Shown here in pieces: positions 24,762 through 32,536 of a DNA stretch of 64,000 nucleotides. The DNA is taken from assembly GCA_029864235.1 (NCBI GenBank), contig JAOTTW010000002.1, positions 1 to 64,000 of the forward strand. Reading direction: 5' to 3'. Under the pieces are notes generated by a model. The model saw only the letters and a program-made list of their open reading frames with translations. It searched no databases and was not told the DNA's origin. This stretch comes from Candidatus Nitrosopumilus sp. (GTDB taxonomy: Archaea; Thermoproteota; Nitrososphaeria; Nitrososphaerales; Nitrosopumilaceae). The position numbers were made by a program, and so were the translations under genes. How positions within the stretch are numbered: the stretch's first letter is position 1; every line of letters starts with the position of its first letter.

Positions 24762-24780
24762 AGATTTTTAATAAAAATCT
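24762..24780. promoter_or_regulatory. AT-rich dyad upstream of the transketolase operon
   Basis: AGATTTTT and AAAAATCT form an 8-bp inverted repeat around a 3-nt centre, 19-37 bases before the start at 24743 on the minus strand. It overlaps the expected TATA position, so it may be promoter sequence or an operator. Confidence 0.35.
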
Positions 24781-24856
24781 ACTTGAAATGAACCATTAGA
24801 TTGACAAGTAATGAAGATAACTGAAAATTTTAATGTGATCGTATGTAATATTTATT

Positions 24857-25234
24857 ATGAGATTTAGAGAAAGAATTCCAATTGTTGTATATGATAATCA
24901 TTGTTATCTATGCGTAAAATTTGCAAAGATAATTAACTTTTTTTCTAGAGGAAGAATTGCAATGGTAGGTCATTATTCAAGTTTAGGCCAAAAAATCAGA
25001 GACGATGTTTTAGATGACTCTGCACTTCAGATGTTTTGGTTAATTAATGAAAAAAATGCTTTTGGTGGAAGAGCAGCTCTTTTACCATTAGTAAAAGCAA
25101 TAATTAGCCTTAAGGAAAAAGAATCAGTTTCAATAAAGATTAATGAGCAATGTGATCATGATTGTAAAACCGTAAAAGCTGTTTTTATCAGATCTGTCAG
25201 CTTGCTATCAAATAGTAAGAAAATAGAATTCTAG
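24857..25234 (+). CDS. DCC/DUF393 family thiol-disulfide oxidoreductase-like protein
   Basis: A 125-residue protein with the family start VVYDNHCYLCVKFAKIINFF, where C-x2-C follows the YDN/D motif of DUF393 proteins. The middle part, ALQMFWLINEKNAFGGRAAL, also fits. The fold is thioredoxin-like and the Cys pair is probably redox-active. No signal peptide is present. It starts 16 bases or so after a TATTTATT stretch, fitting a short or absent leader. The substrate is unknown. Confidence 0.8.
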   Translation: MRFRERIPIVVYDNHCYLCVKFAKIINFFSRGRIAMVGHYSSLGQKIRDDVLDDSALQMFWLINEKNAFGGRAALLPLVKAIISLKEKESVSIKINEQCDHDCKTVKAVFIRSVSLLSNSKKIEF

Positions 25235-25270
25235 TAAATCTAAATAATACAACAAAACACATGTTTTCGT

Positions 25271-26740
25271 ATGAAGATCAGAGTTGAAGAGTACAATCCA
25301 AACAGAAAGACACCTATGCTATGCGGATTTGTGATTGAAGATTCTGATAAGATTTTAGGATTAAGTAAAATTGATTCAAAGATTGCGCATCATGTTGAAC
25401 AGGCTCTAATTGACATGTGTGGGAAAATTGGCAAGATTGCCGTGATTCCCACAGGGATTACAGCTCAAAGAATTCTATTAGCAGGTATTGGTAAGAAAGA
25501 AAAATTCACAAATGATACTATAAGATATGTTTCAGGAAAAATTGCTCAAAAAGCAAAAGAGCTTAAGGTTAAAGAATTTTCTATAATATTACCACCAAAT
25601 GCAGTTGCAGATCCAATTTCATCAGTATCCCAAATAGTAGAGGGATGTAAAATGGCATCATACAGGTTTGAAAAATATAAATCAGAAAAGGAACACATTG
25701 TACCAGAACTTGTAATAATATCTCCAAAATCAGATAAAATTACCAAAGCAATTAGAACGGCAGAGATTGTTGCTGGAGGATCTGTTTTTGCAAAGAGTAT
25801 TGCAAATCTTCCTCCGAATGAATGTACTCCAACAACATTAGCAAATTTTGCTAGGGATATGGCAAAAAAGAATAAAATGAAATTTACCGTTATTTCTAAG
25901 AAGGAACTAAAAAGTAAAGGGTTTGGTGGAATTACTGCAGTAGGACAAGGAAGTAAAAATGAACCAAAGATGATAATTATAGAACATAACAAAGGAAGAA
26001 CAACAGAAAAACCAATTGTGCTAGTTGGAAAAGCTGTCACATTTGATACAGGTGGGATTTCTTTAAAACCTGGAGAAAAAATGGATGAAATGAAATTTGA
26101 CAAGTGTGGTGGATGTACTGTTTTGGGAATCATGAAATCAGTTTCTGAATTAAAACTTCCAATCAACGTTGTCGGAATTGTGCCATCTGTAGAAAATATG
26201 CCAGGAGGAGAATCGTACCGACCTGGGGATATCATAAAGCTATATAGTGGAAAAACTGCAGAAATTCTAAATACCGATGCTGAGGGAAGGTTAATCTTAG
26301 CTGATGCATTATCCTATGGAGAAAAACACTATTCTCCTAGAGCAATTATTGATTTTGCAACATTAACTGGAGCATGCATTATTGCATTAGGCACCAACGT
26401 GGCAGCAATGATCTCAAGTAATGACAGATTAAAACAAAAAATCTTAGATGCATCAAAAAGAACCACCGAAGAACTTTGGGAACTGCCTCTTAATGATGAT
26501 TATATGGATATGATAAAGTCAGATGTTGCAGATATGAAAAATGTAGGAATTGGAAGAGCCGCAGGAACAATTACAGCTGCTGCATTTCTCAGAAATGCAA
26601 TTAATGATACTCCATGGGTTCACATAGATATTGCAGGGGTTGCATGGACACAAGTAGCAACAAAAGAAAAACCATATAATCCAAAAGGAGCTACAGGATT
26701 TGGAGTAAGATTGATTTTAGAATATCTTCAAAATCTCTAG
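25271..26740 (+). CDS. pepA: Leucyl aminopeptidase (M17 family)
   Basis: A 489-residue cytosolic aminopeptidase. The C-terminal catalytic domain has VGKAVTFDTGGISLKPGEKM (metal-binding Lys and Asp), MKFDKCGGCTVLGIM and the signature NTDAEGRLILADAL, with TLTGACIIALGTNVAAM. The N-terminal about 165 residues are the regulatory domain. It removes N-terminal amino acids during peptide turnover. All usual active-site residues are present. It is a single-gene unit. Confidence 0.97.
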   Translation: MKIRVEEYNPNRKTPMLCGFVIEDSDKILGLSKIDSKIAHHVEQALIDMCGKIGKIAVIPTGITAQRILLAGIGKKEKFTNDTIRYVSGKIAQKAKELKVKEFSIILPPNAVADPISSVSQIVEGCKMASYRFEKYKSEKEHIVPELVIISPKSDKITKAIRTAEIVAGGSVFAKSIANLPPNECTPTTLANFARDMAKKNKMKFTVISKKELKSKGFGGITAVGQGSKNEPKMIIIEHNKGRTTEKPIVLVGKAVTFDTGGISLKPGEKMDEMKFDKCGGCTVLGIMKSVSELKLPINVVGIVPSVENMPGGESYRPGDIIKLYSGKTAEILNTDAEGRLILADALSYGEKHYSPRAIIDFATLTGACIIALGTNVAAMISSNDRLKQKILDASKRTTEELWELPLNDDYMDMIKSDVADMKNVGIGRAAGTITAAAFLRNAINDTPWVHIDIAGVAWTQVATKEKPYNPKGATGFGVRLILEYLQNL

Positions 26741-26814
26741 TTCAGATTCAACAATAATTATCATTATTGAAAATTAATTTCTATATTATTATACAAAAAA
26801 TTCATTATTAATAC

Positions 26815-26940
26815 ATGATAGAAAAAACCTGTGAGTGTAATGATGCGCACCATACTGGTCATGATTATATTCACTACAAGCATCTAGGTGATCAGTGCAT
26901 TCATCCGGATGGATATATCCATAAAATTGGTGAAGGGTGA
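26815..26940 (+). CDS. His/Cys-rich microprotein (41 aa)
   Basis: ATG at 26815 to TGA at 26940 encodes 41 residues with 3 Cys and 8 His (CECNDAHHTGHDYIHYKHLG then CIHPDGYIH). This composition suggests metal binding, for example zinc or copper. The stop overlaps the start of the next gene (TGATG), implying translational coupling to the coiled-coil protein. Function unknown. Confidence 0.55.
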   Translation: MIEKTCECNDAHHTGHDYIHYKHLGDQCIHPDGYIHKIGEG

Positions 26941-27128
26941 TGACTGTTGAAAATGCAATAATGAGGTTAAATGATTTAATCATGGAAAGAGAGCAACTGA
27001 AAGAGCTAATACAAAAAGAAATGAAATATGACATATCAGAAGCTGCAAAAACTAGTGTAATTGCAACTGTGGATTTTCTAAAAGATGAAATTGAGACTCT
27101 AAAAGATATTCTAAAAGAGTTGGACTAG
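26940..27128 (+). CDS. Small coiled-coil protein (62 aa)
   Basis: ATG at 26940 shares its A with the stop codon of the His-rich microprotein. The 62 residues are almost entirely helical with heptad-like hydrophobic spacing (ENAIMRLNDLIMEREQLKEL, DFLKDEIETLKDILKELD). A dimer or docking helix is likely. It converges with the C2H2 microprotein, overlapping its stop by 4 bases. Confidence 0.65.
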   Translation: MTVENAIMRLNDLIMEREQLKELIQKEMKYDISEAAKTSVIATVDFLKDEIETLKDILKELD

Positions 27129-27253
27129 TATCCTCTACTGTTTCTGTCAGGTTTTCCAATATTTGGATTTCTAAAACCATGTTTCTCCATCATATGATTT
27201 AGGAATCTTATATCATCAGAGAATTGTTCTCCACAGACACTACAGTTTGGCAT
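27125..27253 (-). CDS. C2H2 zinc-finger microprotein (42 aa)
   Basis: The minus frame from ATG at 27253 encodes 42 residues with a full C2H2 finger: CSVC at 4-7, then His20 and His25 (C-x2-C-x12-H-x4-H) in CSVCGEQFSDDIRFLNHMME, followed by KHGF. The finger has the hydrophobic F and L at the usual core positions. A basic, Asn/Arg-rich tail follows. It may bind DNA or RNA, or a protein. Confidence 0.65.
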   Translation of the reverse strand: MPNCSVCGEQFSDDIRFLNHMMEKHGFRNPNIGKPDRNSRGY

Positions 27254-27315
27254 TAAAATCACAATGCAGACATTGATATCCATATTAAAAGATTCATTGA
27301 TTAGTAATTTAAAAT

Positions 27316-27428
27316 GCCAGCACTGTTGCTTCCCAAGAGCTCTCGCATCTTAGTAGCACAACAGCGACGTTAGGTTTGACTTCCAAGTTCGGAAAGGGAT
27401 TGGGTCGCACCCTAACGCTATGGCCGGC
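27316..27428 (-). rRNA. 5S ribosomal RNA
   Basis: The minus strand starts GCCGGCCATAGCG and ends GCAACAGTGCTGGC, so the two ends pair as helix I. It contains the internal segment CCGAACTTGGAAGTCAA, typical of loop B/helix III in archaeal 5S rRNA, and GGGAAGC in the loop D/E region. It is unlinked to 16S/23S in this window, as is usual in this lineage. Ends are accurate to a few bases. Confidence 0.93.
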
Positions 27429-27490
27429 TTGAATTATACTATCAGATTCTTATCTATTAACGTACCGCCAAAAGAGAGTAGTTCAAAAGA

Positions 27491-27500
27491 GGTATAAATC
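27491..27500 (+). promoter_or_regulatory. TATA box before ABCE1 gene
   Basis: GGTATAAATC lies 22-31 bases before the ATG at 27522, supporting a leaderless mRNA. Confidence 0.45.
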
Positions 27501-27521
27501 AAGGAAAAGCCGAAATATGGC

Positions 27522-29309
27522 ATGACACATAGAGTTGCAGTACTAGACAAGGAACTTTGTCAACCTAAAAAATGTGGGTTGGAGTGTATAAAATATTGTC
27601 CAGTAAATAAATCAGGAGCAGATTGCATAGTCCTTAATGAAGAGACAAAAAAGGCTCAGATTGATGAGGATGTATGTAATGGTTGTGGGATATGTGTCAA
27701 GGTTTGTCCATTTGAGGCAATAACGATTGTTAACTTAGCATCGGAGCTTGCAACTGACAAGATCCATCAATATGGTCCAAATTCATTTAGACTTTACAAA
27801 TTACCAACTCCAAAAAAAGGGGAGGTGGTAGGACTTTTAGGTAGAAATGGGATGGGAAAAAGTACTGTTGTAAATATTCTTTCAGGTAATCTTAAACCAA
27901 ATCTTGGCAGATATGAGAATCCTCCAGAATGGAATGAAATTTTAAAATATTATAGTGGAACAGAGTTAAAATCACATTTTGAAAAAATTGAACGAAATGA
28001 AATTCGAGTTTCTATTAAACCTCAACAAGTACATCATATTGCACAAGTGTTTGATGGTACGGGAAAAGAACTAGTTGAAAAATATGATGAAAGAGGAGTA
28101 GCAAATCAGTTAATCAAAGAATTAGGATTACAAAATTCAGTTGACCAAAATCTAAAAGAATTGAGTGGGGGGGAATTACAAAGGATTGCAGTTGCAGCTG
28201 CTGCATCAAAAGATACAGAATTTTACTTTTTTGATGAACCATCTTCTTATAATGATGTTTTTCAAAGAACCGGAGTTGCTAGAGTGATTCAAGGATTGGC
28301 AAACATTGGAAAAAGTGTCATGGTAGTAGAGCATGATCTTACTCTATTAGACTTTCTAAGTGACTACATTGAAGTACTATATGGGGAACCAGCAGCCTAC
28401 GGCATTGTTTCTAATATTTTATCAACCAAAGTTGGAATCAATGTATTTCTTGACGGATATCTTCCAAATGAAAATGTCAGATTTAGGGACAAAAAATTTT
28501 CATTTGATGTTTCATCTTCATCTACAGACCAATTTCAAGAAGGAAGTGAGATTGTGTCATATCCAAAACTCGAGAAAAGATATTCTTCGTTTTCTGTTAC
28601 TATTGATCCGGGTGTCGTAAGAAAAGGAGAAATTTTGGGAATTTTGGGTGCAAATGCACTTGGTAAGACCACAATGATGAAGATGATAGCAGGTGTAGAA
28701 AAACCAGATTCAGGTACAATTGACAAGAAAATAAAAATTGCTTACAAGCCACAATATCTTCAAAATGATATTGATGTAGAAGTTGTTGCATTACTTGAAA
28801 AGGCAAATAATGGACCAATAGAAGGAAGTCAAGAAGAAGAACAAATCCTAGATCCACTGAAAATTAAGAAATTGTATAACAAGTATGCCAAAAACTTATC
28901 AGGAGGTGAACTCCAAAAAGTTGCAGTAGCATCATGTCTCTTGCAAAAAGTTGATCTATATGCATTAGATGAACCATCTGCATTCTTGGATGTAGAAGAC
29001 AGAATAGCGATTGCAAAATTTTTGCAAAAATTTGTTCGTTCATTTGGGAAATCAGCTATAATTATTGATCATGACTTGCAGTTGATGGATCTAATTTCTG
29101 ATTCTATAGTAATTTTTGAGGGAGAATCTGGCAAGGCAGGTCATGCTACATCACCAATGAACAAAGCAGATGCAATGAATCGATTTCTAAAATCACTGGA
29201 TATGTCATTTAGAAGAGATGAAAGAAGCCTTAGACCTAGAGTAAATAAATTAGAAAGTAGACTAGACAAAGAACAGAAAAGTTCTGGAAATTTCTATTAC
29301 AAGAATTGA
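27522..29309 (+). CDS. abce1: Ribosome recycling ATPase ABCE1 (Rli1)
   Basis: A 595-residue soluble ABC protein that splits post-termination ribosomes. The N-terminal domain has two 4Fe-4S clusters, with Cys in CQPKKCGLECIKYCP and CNGCGICVKVCPF. NBD1 has the Walker A LLGRNGMGKSTVVNIL and signature LSGGELQRIAVAAA. NBD2 has ILGANALGKTTMMKMIAG and LSGGELQKVAVASC, with Walker B LYALDEPSAFLD. Length is normal. Its stop overlaps the Trm5 gene start by 4 bases, so the two are likely coupled. Confidence 0.98.
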   Translation: MTHRVAVLDKELCQPKKCGLECIKYCPVNKSGADCIVLNEETKKAQIDEDVCNGCGICVKVCPFEAITIVNLASELATDKIHQYGPNSFRLYKLPTPKKGEVVGLLGRNGMGKSTVVNILSGNLKPNLGRYENPPEWNEILKYYSGTELKSHFEKIERNEIRVSIKPQQVHHIAQVFDGTGKELVEKYDERGVANQLIKELGLQNSVDQNLKELSGGELQRIAVAAAASKDTEFYFFDEPSSYNDVFQRTGVARVIQGLANIGKSVMVVEHDLTLLDFLSDYIEVLYGEPAAYGIVSNILSTKVGINVFLDGYLPNENVRFRDKKFSFDVSSSSTDQFQEGSEIVSYPKLEKRYSSFSVTIDPGVVRKGEILGILGANALGKTTMMKMIAGVEKPDSGTIDKKIKIAYKPQYLQNDIDVEVVALLEKANNGPIEGSQEEEQILDPLKIKKLYNKYAKNLSGGELQKVAVASCLLQKVDLYALDEPSAFLDVEDRIAIAKFLQKFVRSFGKSAIIIDHDLQLMDLISDSIVIFEGESGKAGHATSPMNKADAMNRFLKSLDMSFRRDERSLRPRVNKLESRLDKEQKSSGNFYYKN

Positions 29310-30142
29310 CCCGTATGCTAAAGAAGGCAATGGAGAAGATTCTAACTCCGCGAGAAAGTGATGAATTGATTTCTGCTTTTGATCAGATTGGAGATATAAT
29401 TATTGTCAGAATCCCTGATTTCTTACTACCAAAAAAGAAACTCATAGGAGAGACCTTGCTGCAGGAAGTAAAGAAAGCGAAAAGCGTATTCTATCAGGCA
29501 TCAGCAGTAGAAGGAGATTTTCGTACAAGGAATTTAGAGATTCTTGCAGGAGAAGACAGAACAGAGACAGAATACAAAGAATTTGGTTGTAAATTTACAG
29601 TAGATGTGGAAAATGCATTTTTTTCTCCAAGACTATCTACAGAAAGAGAAAGAATTGCAAATTTGGTTAAGGACGGTGAGACTATAGTTAACATGTTTGC
29701 AGGAGTTGGGATGTTTTCTATAATGGCTGCAAAGAAAAAAAAGTGCAAGGTTTATAGCATTGACATCAACCCTGTCGCATCAAAACTTTGTGAAAAGAAC
29801 ATATCATCAAACAAATTACTAGGAAACGTCATTACAATAAATGGTGATGCCTCAAACATAATTAAAAAGCAGTTAGAAAATAAATCAGACAGAACTCTTA
29901 TGTTACTTCCTGAAAGATCTGATGAATTCTTACAATCTGCAATAAATGCAACCAAAAGTGGTGGGATTATTCATTATTATTCTCATATTCATGCAGACAA
30001 AAAATCAGAATCTGGAAAACTTTCTGAAGAACACTATTTGCAGGTAACTCCCGTAAAGTCTGAGATAGTAGGATCTAAAATAGTTAGACCGATTGGGCCA
30101 AGATTTTATCAAACAGTAGTAGATGTAAAGATTACAAAGTAA
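29306..30142 (+). CDS. trm5: Trm5-type tRNA (guanine37-N1)-methyltransferase
   Basis: A 278-residue class I methyltransferase that should form m1G37 in tRNA. It has the family segments FKFTVD-like GCKFTVDVENAFFSPRLSTE, VNMFAGVGMFSIMAAKK (SAM motif I), VYSIDINPVASKLCEKNISS and SGGIIHYYSHIH. The catalytic NLP motif of Trm5 reads LLPERSDEFL, so the Asn is replaced by Leu. TTG at 29306 overlaps the ABCE1 stop; ATG at 29315 is an alternative start. The N-terminal D1 domain of long Trm5 types is missing. Confidence 0.85.
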   Translation: MTRMLKKAMEKILTPRESDELISAFDQIGDIIIVRIPDFLLPKKKLIGETLLQEVKKAKSVFYQASAVEGDFRTRNLEILAGEDRTETEYKEFGCKFTVDVENAFFSPRLSTERERIANLVKDGETIVNMFAGVGMFSIMAAKKKKCKVYSIDINPVASKLCEKNISSNKLLGNVITINGDASNIIKKQLENKSDRTLMLLPERSDEFLQSAINATKSGGIIHYYSHIHADKKSESGKLSEEHYLQVTPVKSEIVGSKIVRPIGPRFYQTVVDVKITK

Positions 30143-30143
30143 A

Positions 30144-30362
30144 CTAGTCATCAGAAGAAATTGATGCAGCAGAGGGTTTTGTTGTTGCCATTACGTATCC
30201 TATCCATGCAATTACTCCCAGAATACCACCTGCAATCATTAATACAGATAGCTGCAAAACAATTGGACTCCATTCAGATAACATTAGCAAGTATGCATAA
30301 AGAAAGAATCCACAAATACAGAGAACAAAAATGGTAATACCCATACCTTTACGCTTGTCCAT
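30144..30362 (-). CDS. Small two-TM membrane protein (72 aa)
   Basis: Two hydrophobic helices (about residues 8-28 and 36-60) are joined by a short loop EWSPIV. The tail is polar and acidic (TTKPSAASISSDD), and the N-terminus is basic (MDKRKG). By the positive-inside rule the N-terminus is cytoplasmic. No motif is recognised. It is convergent with the Trm5 gene with one base between stops. Confidence 0.72.
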   Translation of the reverse strand: MDKRKGMGITIFVLCICGFFLYAYLLMLSEWSPIVLQLSVLMIAGGILGVIAWIGYVMATTKPSAASISSDD

Positions 30363-30400
30363 GGCGGGGAGGTTTTTTGTGAGTTATTTATTGGTTTTAA

Positions 30401-30898
30401 CTAGTTCAATTCGATTGCCATCAAGTATGCATCCTCACCATCACGATAGTATGCATTAAGTTGCTGCCTTATGACAAAACCCAGTCTTTCATATAGTCTT
30501 ACAGCATCAGTATTTGAACATCGAACCTCTAGATAAAACTCATCACATTTTTTTATCTTGACACCATTAATTGATTCCTCAACTAGTACTTTGCCAATTC
30601 CTTTTTTTCTATATTCATCAAGAACAGCAACTGAAACTACATGACCTTTTTTCACAAAACCTAATTTCTTAAAATTCGAAAAACCATATTCTGTTTTACA
30701 CATAATATATCCAACATGTTTTCCTCCAATTTCTGCTACAATAAATGCCTCTGGAATTTCTGCAAGTAAACTTTCATAGAAATAATCAGAATAATGTTCA
30801 GGAAGTGTCTTCAAATTAATTTCCATTACTGGAATTAGATCGCTTGGCTCAGCTCTTCGAAAAGTACAATCCCCAACTTGCCTTAGAACCACTTGCAT
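30401..30898 (-). CDS. rimI: N-terminal protein acetyltransferase (RimI/Naa10-like)
   Basis: A 165-residue GNAT enzyme. Key segments are CTFRRAEPSDLIPVMEINLK, the acetyl-CoA loop VVSVAVLDEYRKKGIGKVLV (R-x-x-G-x-G) and LEVRCSNTDAVRLYERLGFV. These match archaeal RimI/Ard1 enzymes that acetylate protein N-termini, including ribosomal and proteasomal proteins. It lies between the two-TM protein and an unknown gene, all on the minus strand. Confidence 0.9.
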   Translation of the reverse strand: MQVVLRQVGDCTFRRAEPSDLIPVMEINLKTLPEHYSDYFYESLLAEIPEAFIVAEIGGKHVGYIMCKTEYGFSNFKKLGFVKKGHVVSVAVLDEYRKKGIGKVLVEESINGVKIKKCDEFYLEVRCSNTDAVRLYERLGFVIRQQLNAYYRDGEDAYLMAIELN

Positions 30899-30923
30899 GA
30901 TTAGTATAGCCTCACCACAATAT

Positions 30924-31340
30924 TTAATTTTTAGAATCTAAGAAGGAAGTATCAGGAAAGTATACGTCTCTCCATTTCATTAGTTGATTAAAAATTTCAA
31001 GAAAGTTTTTAGATTTTGTTGTAATATGTATATGTGCATCAAATTCTTCACAGTGACCCTCAAAGATCATTATACTTTGTCTCTTAAACTGAGGGATTGT
31101 AAGTCCAATTTTTCGTATTGGATTAAATGTATAGTTATCAATTTTTACTGTTTTATTTTTAATTATAATCTGTTTTTTTTCTTTGTTTTTGTTGATGTCT
31201 GCTTCAACTTTGTCCTTTCTAGAGTTACTCCATTTTGGTGTTTCGGGAGGCCAATGGTGAATGTATACTTTTTCAGCAAAAAATTTGATTTCTTCAGACA
31301 GATATTCTTTAGACAATAATTTATCCAAACAGAATTTCAA
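30924..31340 (-). CDS. Hypothetical protein (138 aa)
   Basis: A basic 138-residue soluble protein with a helical N-terminus, a polar Lys-rich middle (SRKDKVEADINKNKEKKQII) and a C-terminal part with several His (GHCEEFDAHIHITTKSKNFL) followed by WRDVYFPDTSF. The H-x-H in DAHIHIT could be a metal ligand or just strand pattern. I do not recognise the family. It is probably cotranscribed with rimI 25 bases downstream. Confidence 0.65.
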   Translation of the reverse strand: MKFCLDKLLSKEYLSEEIKFFAEKVYIHHWPPETPKWSNSRKDKVEADINKNKEKKQIIIKNKTVKIDNYTFNPIRKIGLTIPQFKRQSIMIFEGHCEEFDAHIHITTKSKNFLEIFNQLMKWRDVYFPDTSFLDSKN

Positions 31341-31441
31341 CTTAAGAGTATTGAAAAAAGATCATTTTATTGGACTAAAAGTCTTAAAATATATCAAATC
31401 AACCATAAAACCATTTAATGGAAAAGTAGGTCAAAAATAGA

Positions 31442-32536
31442 ATGAGTGATCCATATCAAGAAGAAGTAATATCTATAGTAAATTCTTTGTTTGAGGTTAC
31501 TCAATTTAACAAGGGTGTGTATTCTTTAGAATTTCGAATAGAGGATGATAATTTTAAATCAAAATTTGAGTATTTGGCTAGAAAACTAGAAGGCATTAAT
31601 TATGTCTGTAAGATTGAGCAAATGGAAAATGGTAAATATATTATCATTCAAAGATTTCCTGTAAAAAAACAAAGAAAATGGTTAAATGCATCATGGATTC
31701 CAAGGATTCTTTTTGGAATCGTAGTTACTTTTGTCATGATAGATGGATACTATAGAACAATAAATTTAAACAAAATTGATTTTATTAATTTAGGAGATCC
31801 ATATTATGTTGCAGGAATTTATACACTTTCATTATTAGGAATTTTAGGAATTCATGAATCAGGTCATCTAATTGCTGCAAAAATTCACAAACTAAAGACT
31901 ACATGGCCATTTTTTATACCAGGAATACCATATTATGGATTTCTTCCTACCTTTGGCGCATTTATTCAGTCAAGAGGTTTAACAATTAATCGAGAAATAT
32001 TATTTGATGTTGCGATAGCTGGTCCCATCGCGGGTTTAGTAGTTGCAATTATTGTTTCATTATATGGTGCATATACTGCGCCGATGATTGAATCTGGACT
32101 TGTTTCTTCAGAACATAGTTTAATTGAATTCACTATGGGTGAACCGTTATTATTCAAAGGAGCATTAGCATTATTTGGAAAAGGAGGAGAAGGTCATGAA
32201 GTGTTAATGACACCTATATTGTGGGCAGCTTGGATTGGATTTTTAATTACTTTTTTAAATTTGCTTCCAGCATGGCAACTTGATGGTGGACATATGGCAA
32301 GAACACTACTAGGTCCAAAATTACATAGATATGCAACATTTGGAAGTATGGCCATTTTAGTTTTGTTAGGCTATTGGATAATGGCGATGTTGATTCTTAT
32401 AATGAGTGCAAGAAATCCAAGTGCAAATCCACTAGATGACATATCGCCATTAACAAAAAATCGAAAGATGATTTACATTGGAGTAATAGTACTTGCGATT
32501 TTGTGTGCACCGTTGCCAGCTAACTTTTTACCTTAA
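31442..32536 (+). CDS. Site-2 protease-like membrane metalloprotease (M50)
   Basis: A 364-residue intramembrane protease. The zinc motif is in GIHESGHLIAAK (HESGH, HExxH type) within a membrane helix at about residue 139. The third ligand and active region is in LLPAWQLDGGHMARTLLG at about residues 274-291. An N-terminal about 75-residue soluble domain precedes the first helix. M50 proteases cut transmembrane helices in regulatory or quality-control pathways. The substrate is unknown. It converges with the LarA-like gene, overlapping by 9 bases. Confidence 0.93.
   Translation: MSDPYQEEVISIVNSLFEVTQFNKGVYSLEFRIEDDNFKSKFEYLARKLEGINYVCKIEQMENGKYIIIQRFPVKKQRKWLNASWIPRILFGIVVTFVMIDGYYRTINLNKIDFINLGDPYYVAGIYTLSLLGILGIHESGHLIAAKIHKLKTTWPFFIPGIPYYGFLPTFGAFIQSRGLTINREILFDVAIAGPIAGLVVAIIVSLYGAYTAPMIESGLVSSEHSLIEFTMGEPLLFKGALALFGKGGEGHEVLMTPILWAAWIGFLITFLNLLPAWQLDGGHMARTLLGPKLHRYATFGSMAILVLLGYWIMAMLILIMSARNPSANPLDDISPLTKNRKMIYIGVIVLAILCAPLPANFLP

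Noticed and set aside
25546-26235. 229-residue minus-strand frame antisense to pepA
   Set aside because: It is the reverse of a secure aminopeptidase gene, with low-complexity Ser/Phe/Ile content and no motif.
27316-27428. Start of a full rRNA operon
   Set aside because: Only 5S is present; sequences on either side are protein genes with no 16S or 23S similarity visible.
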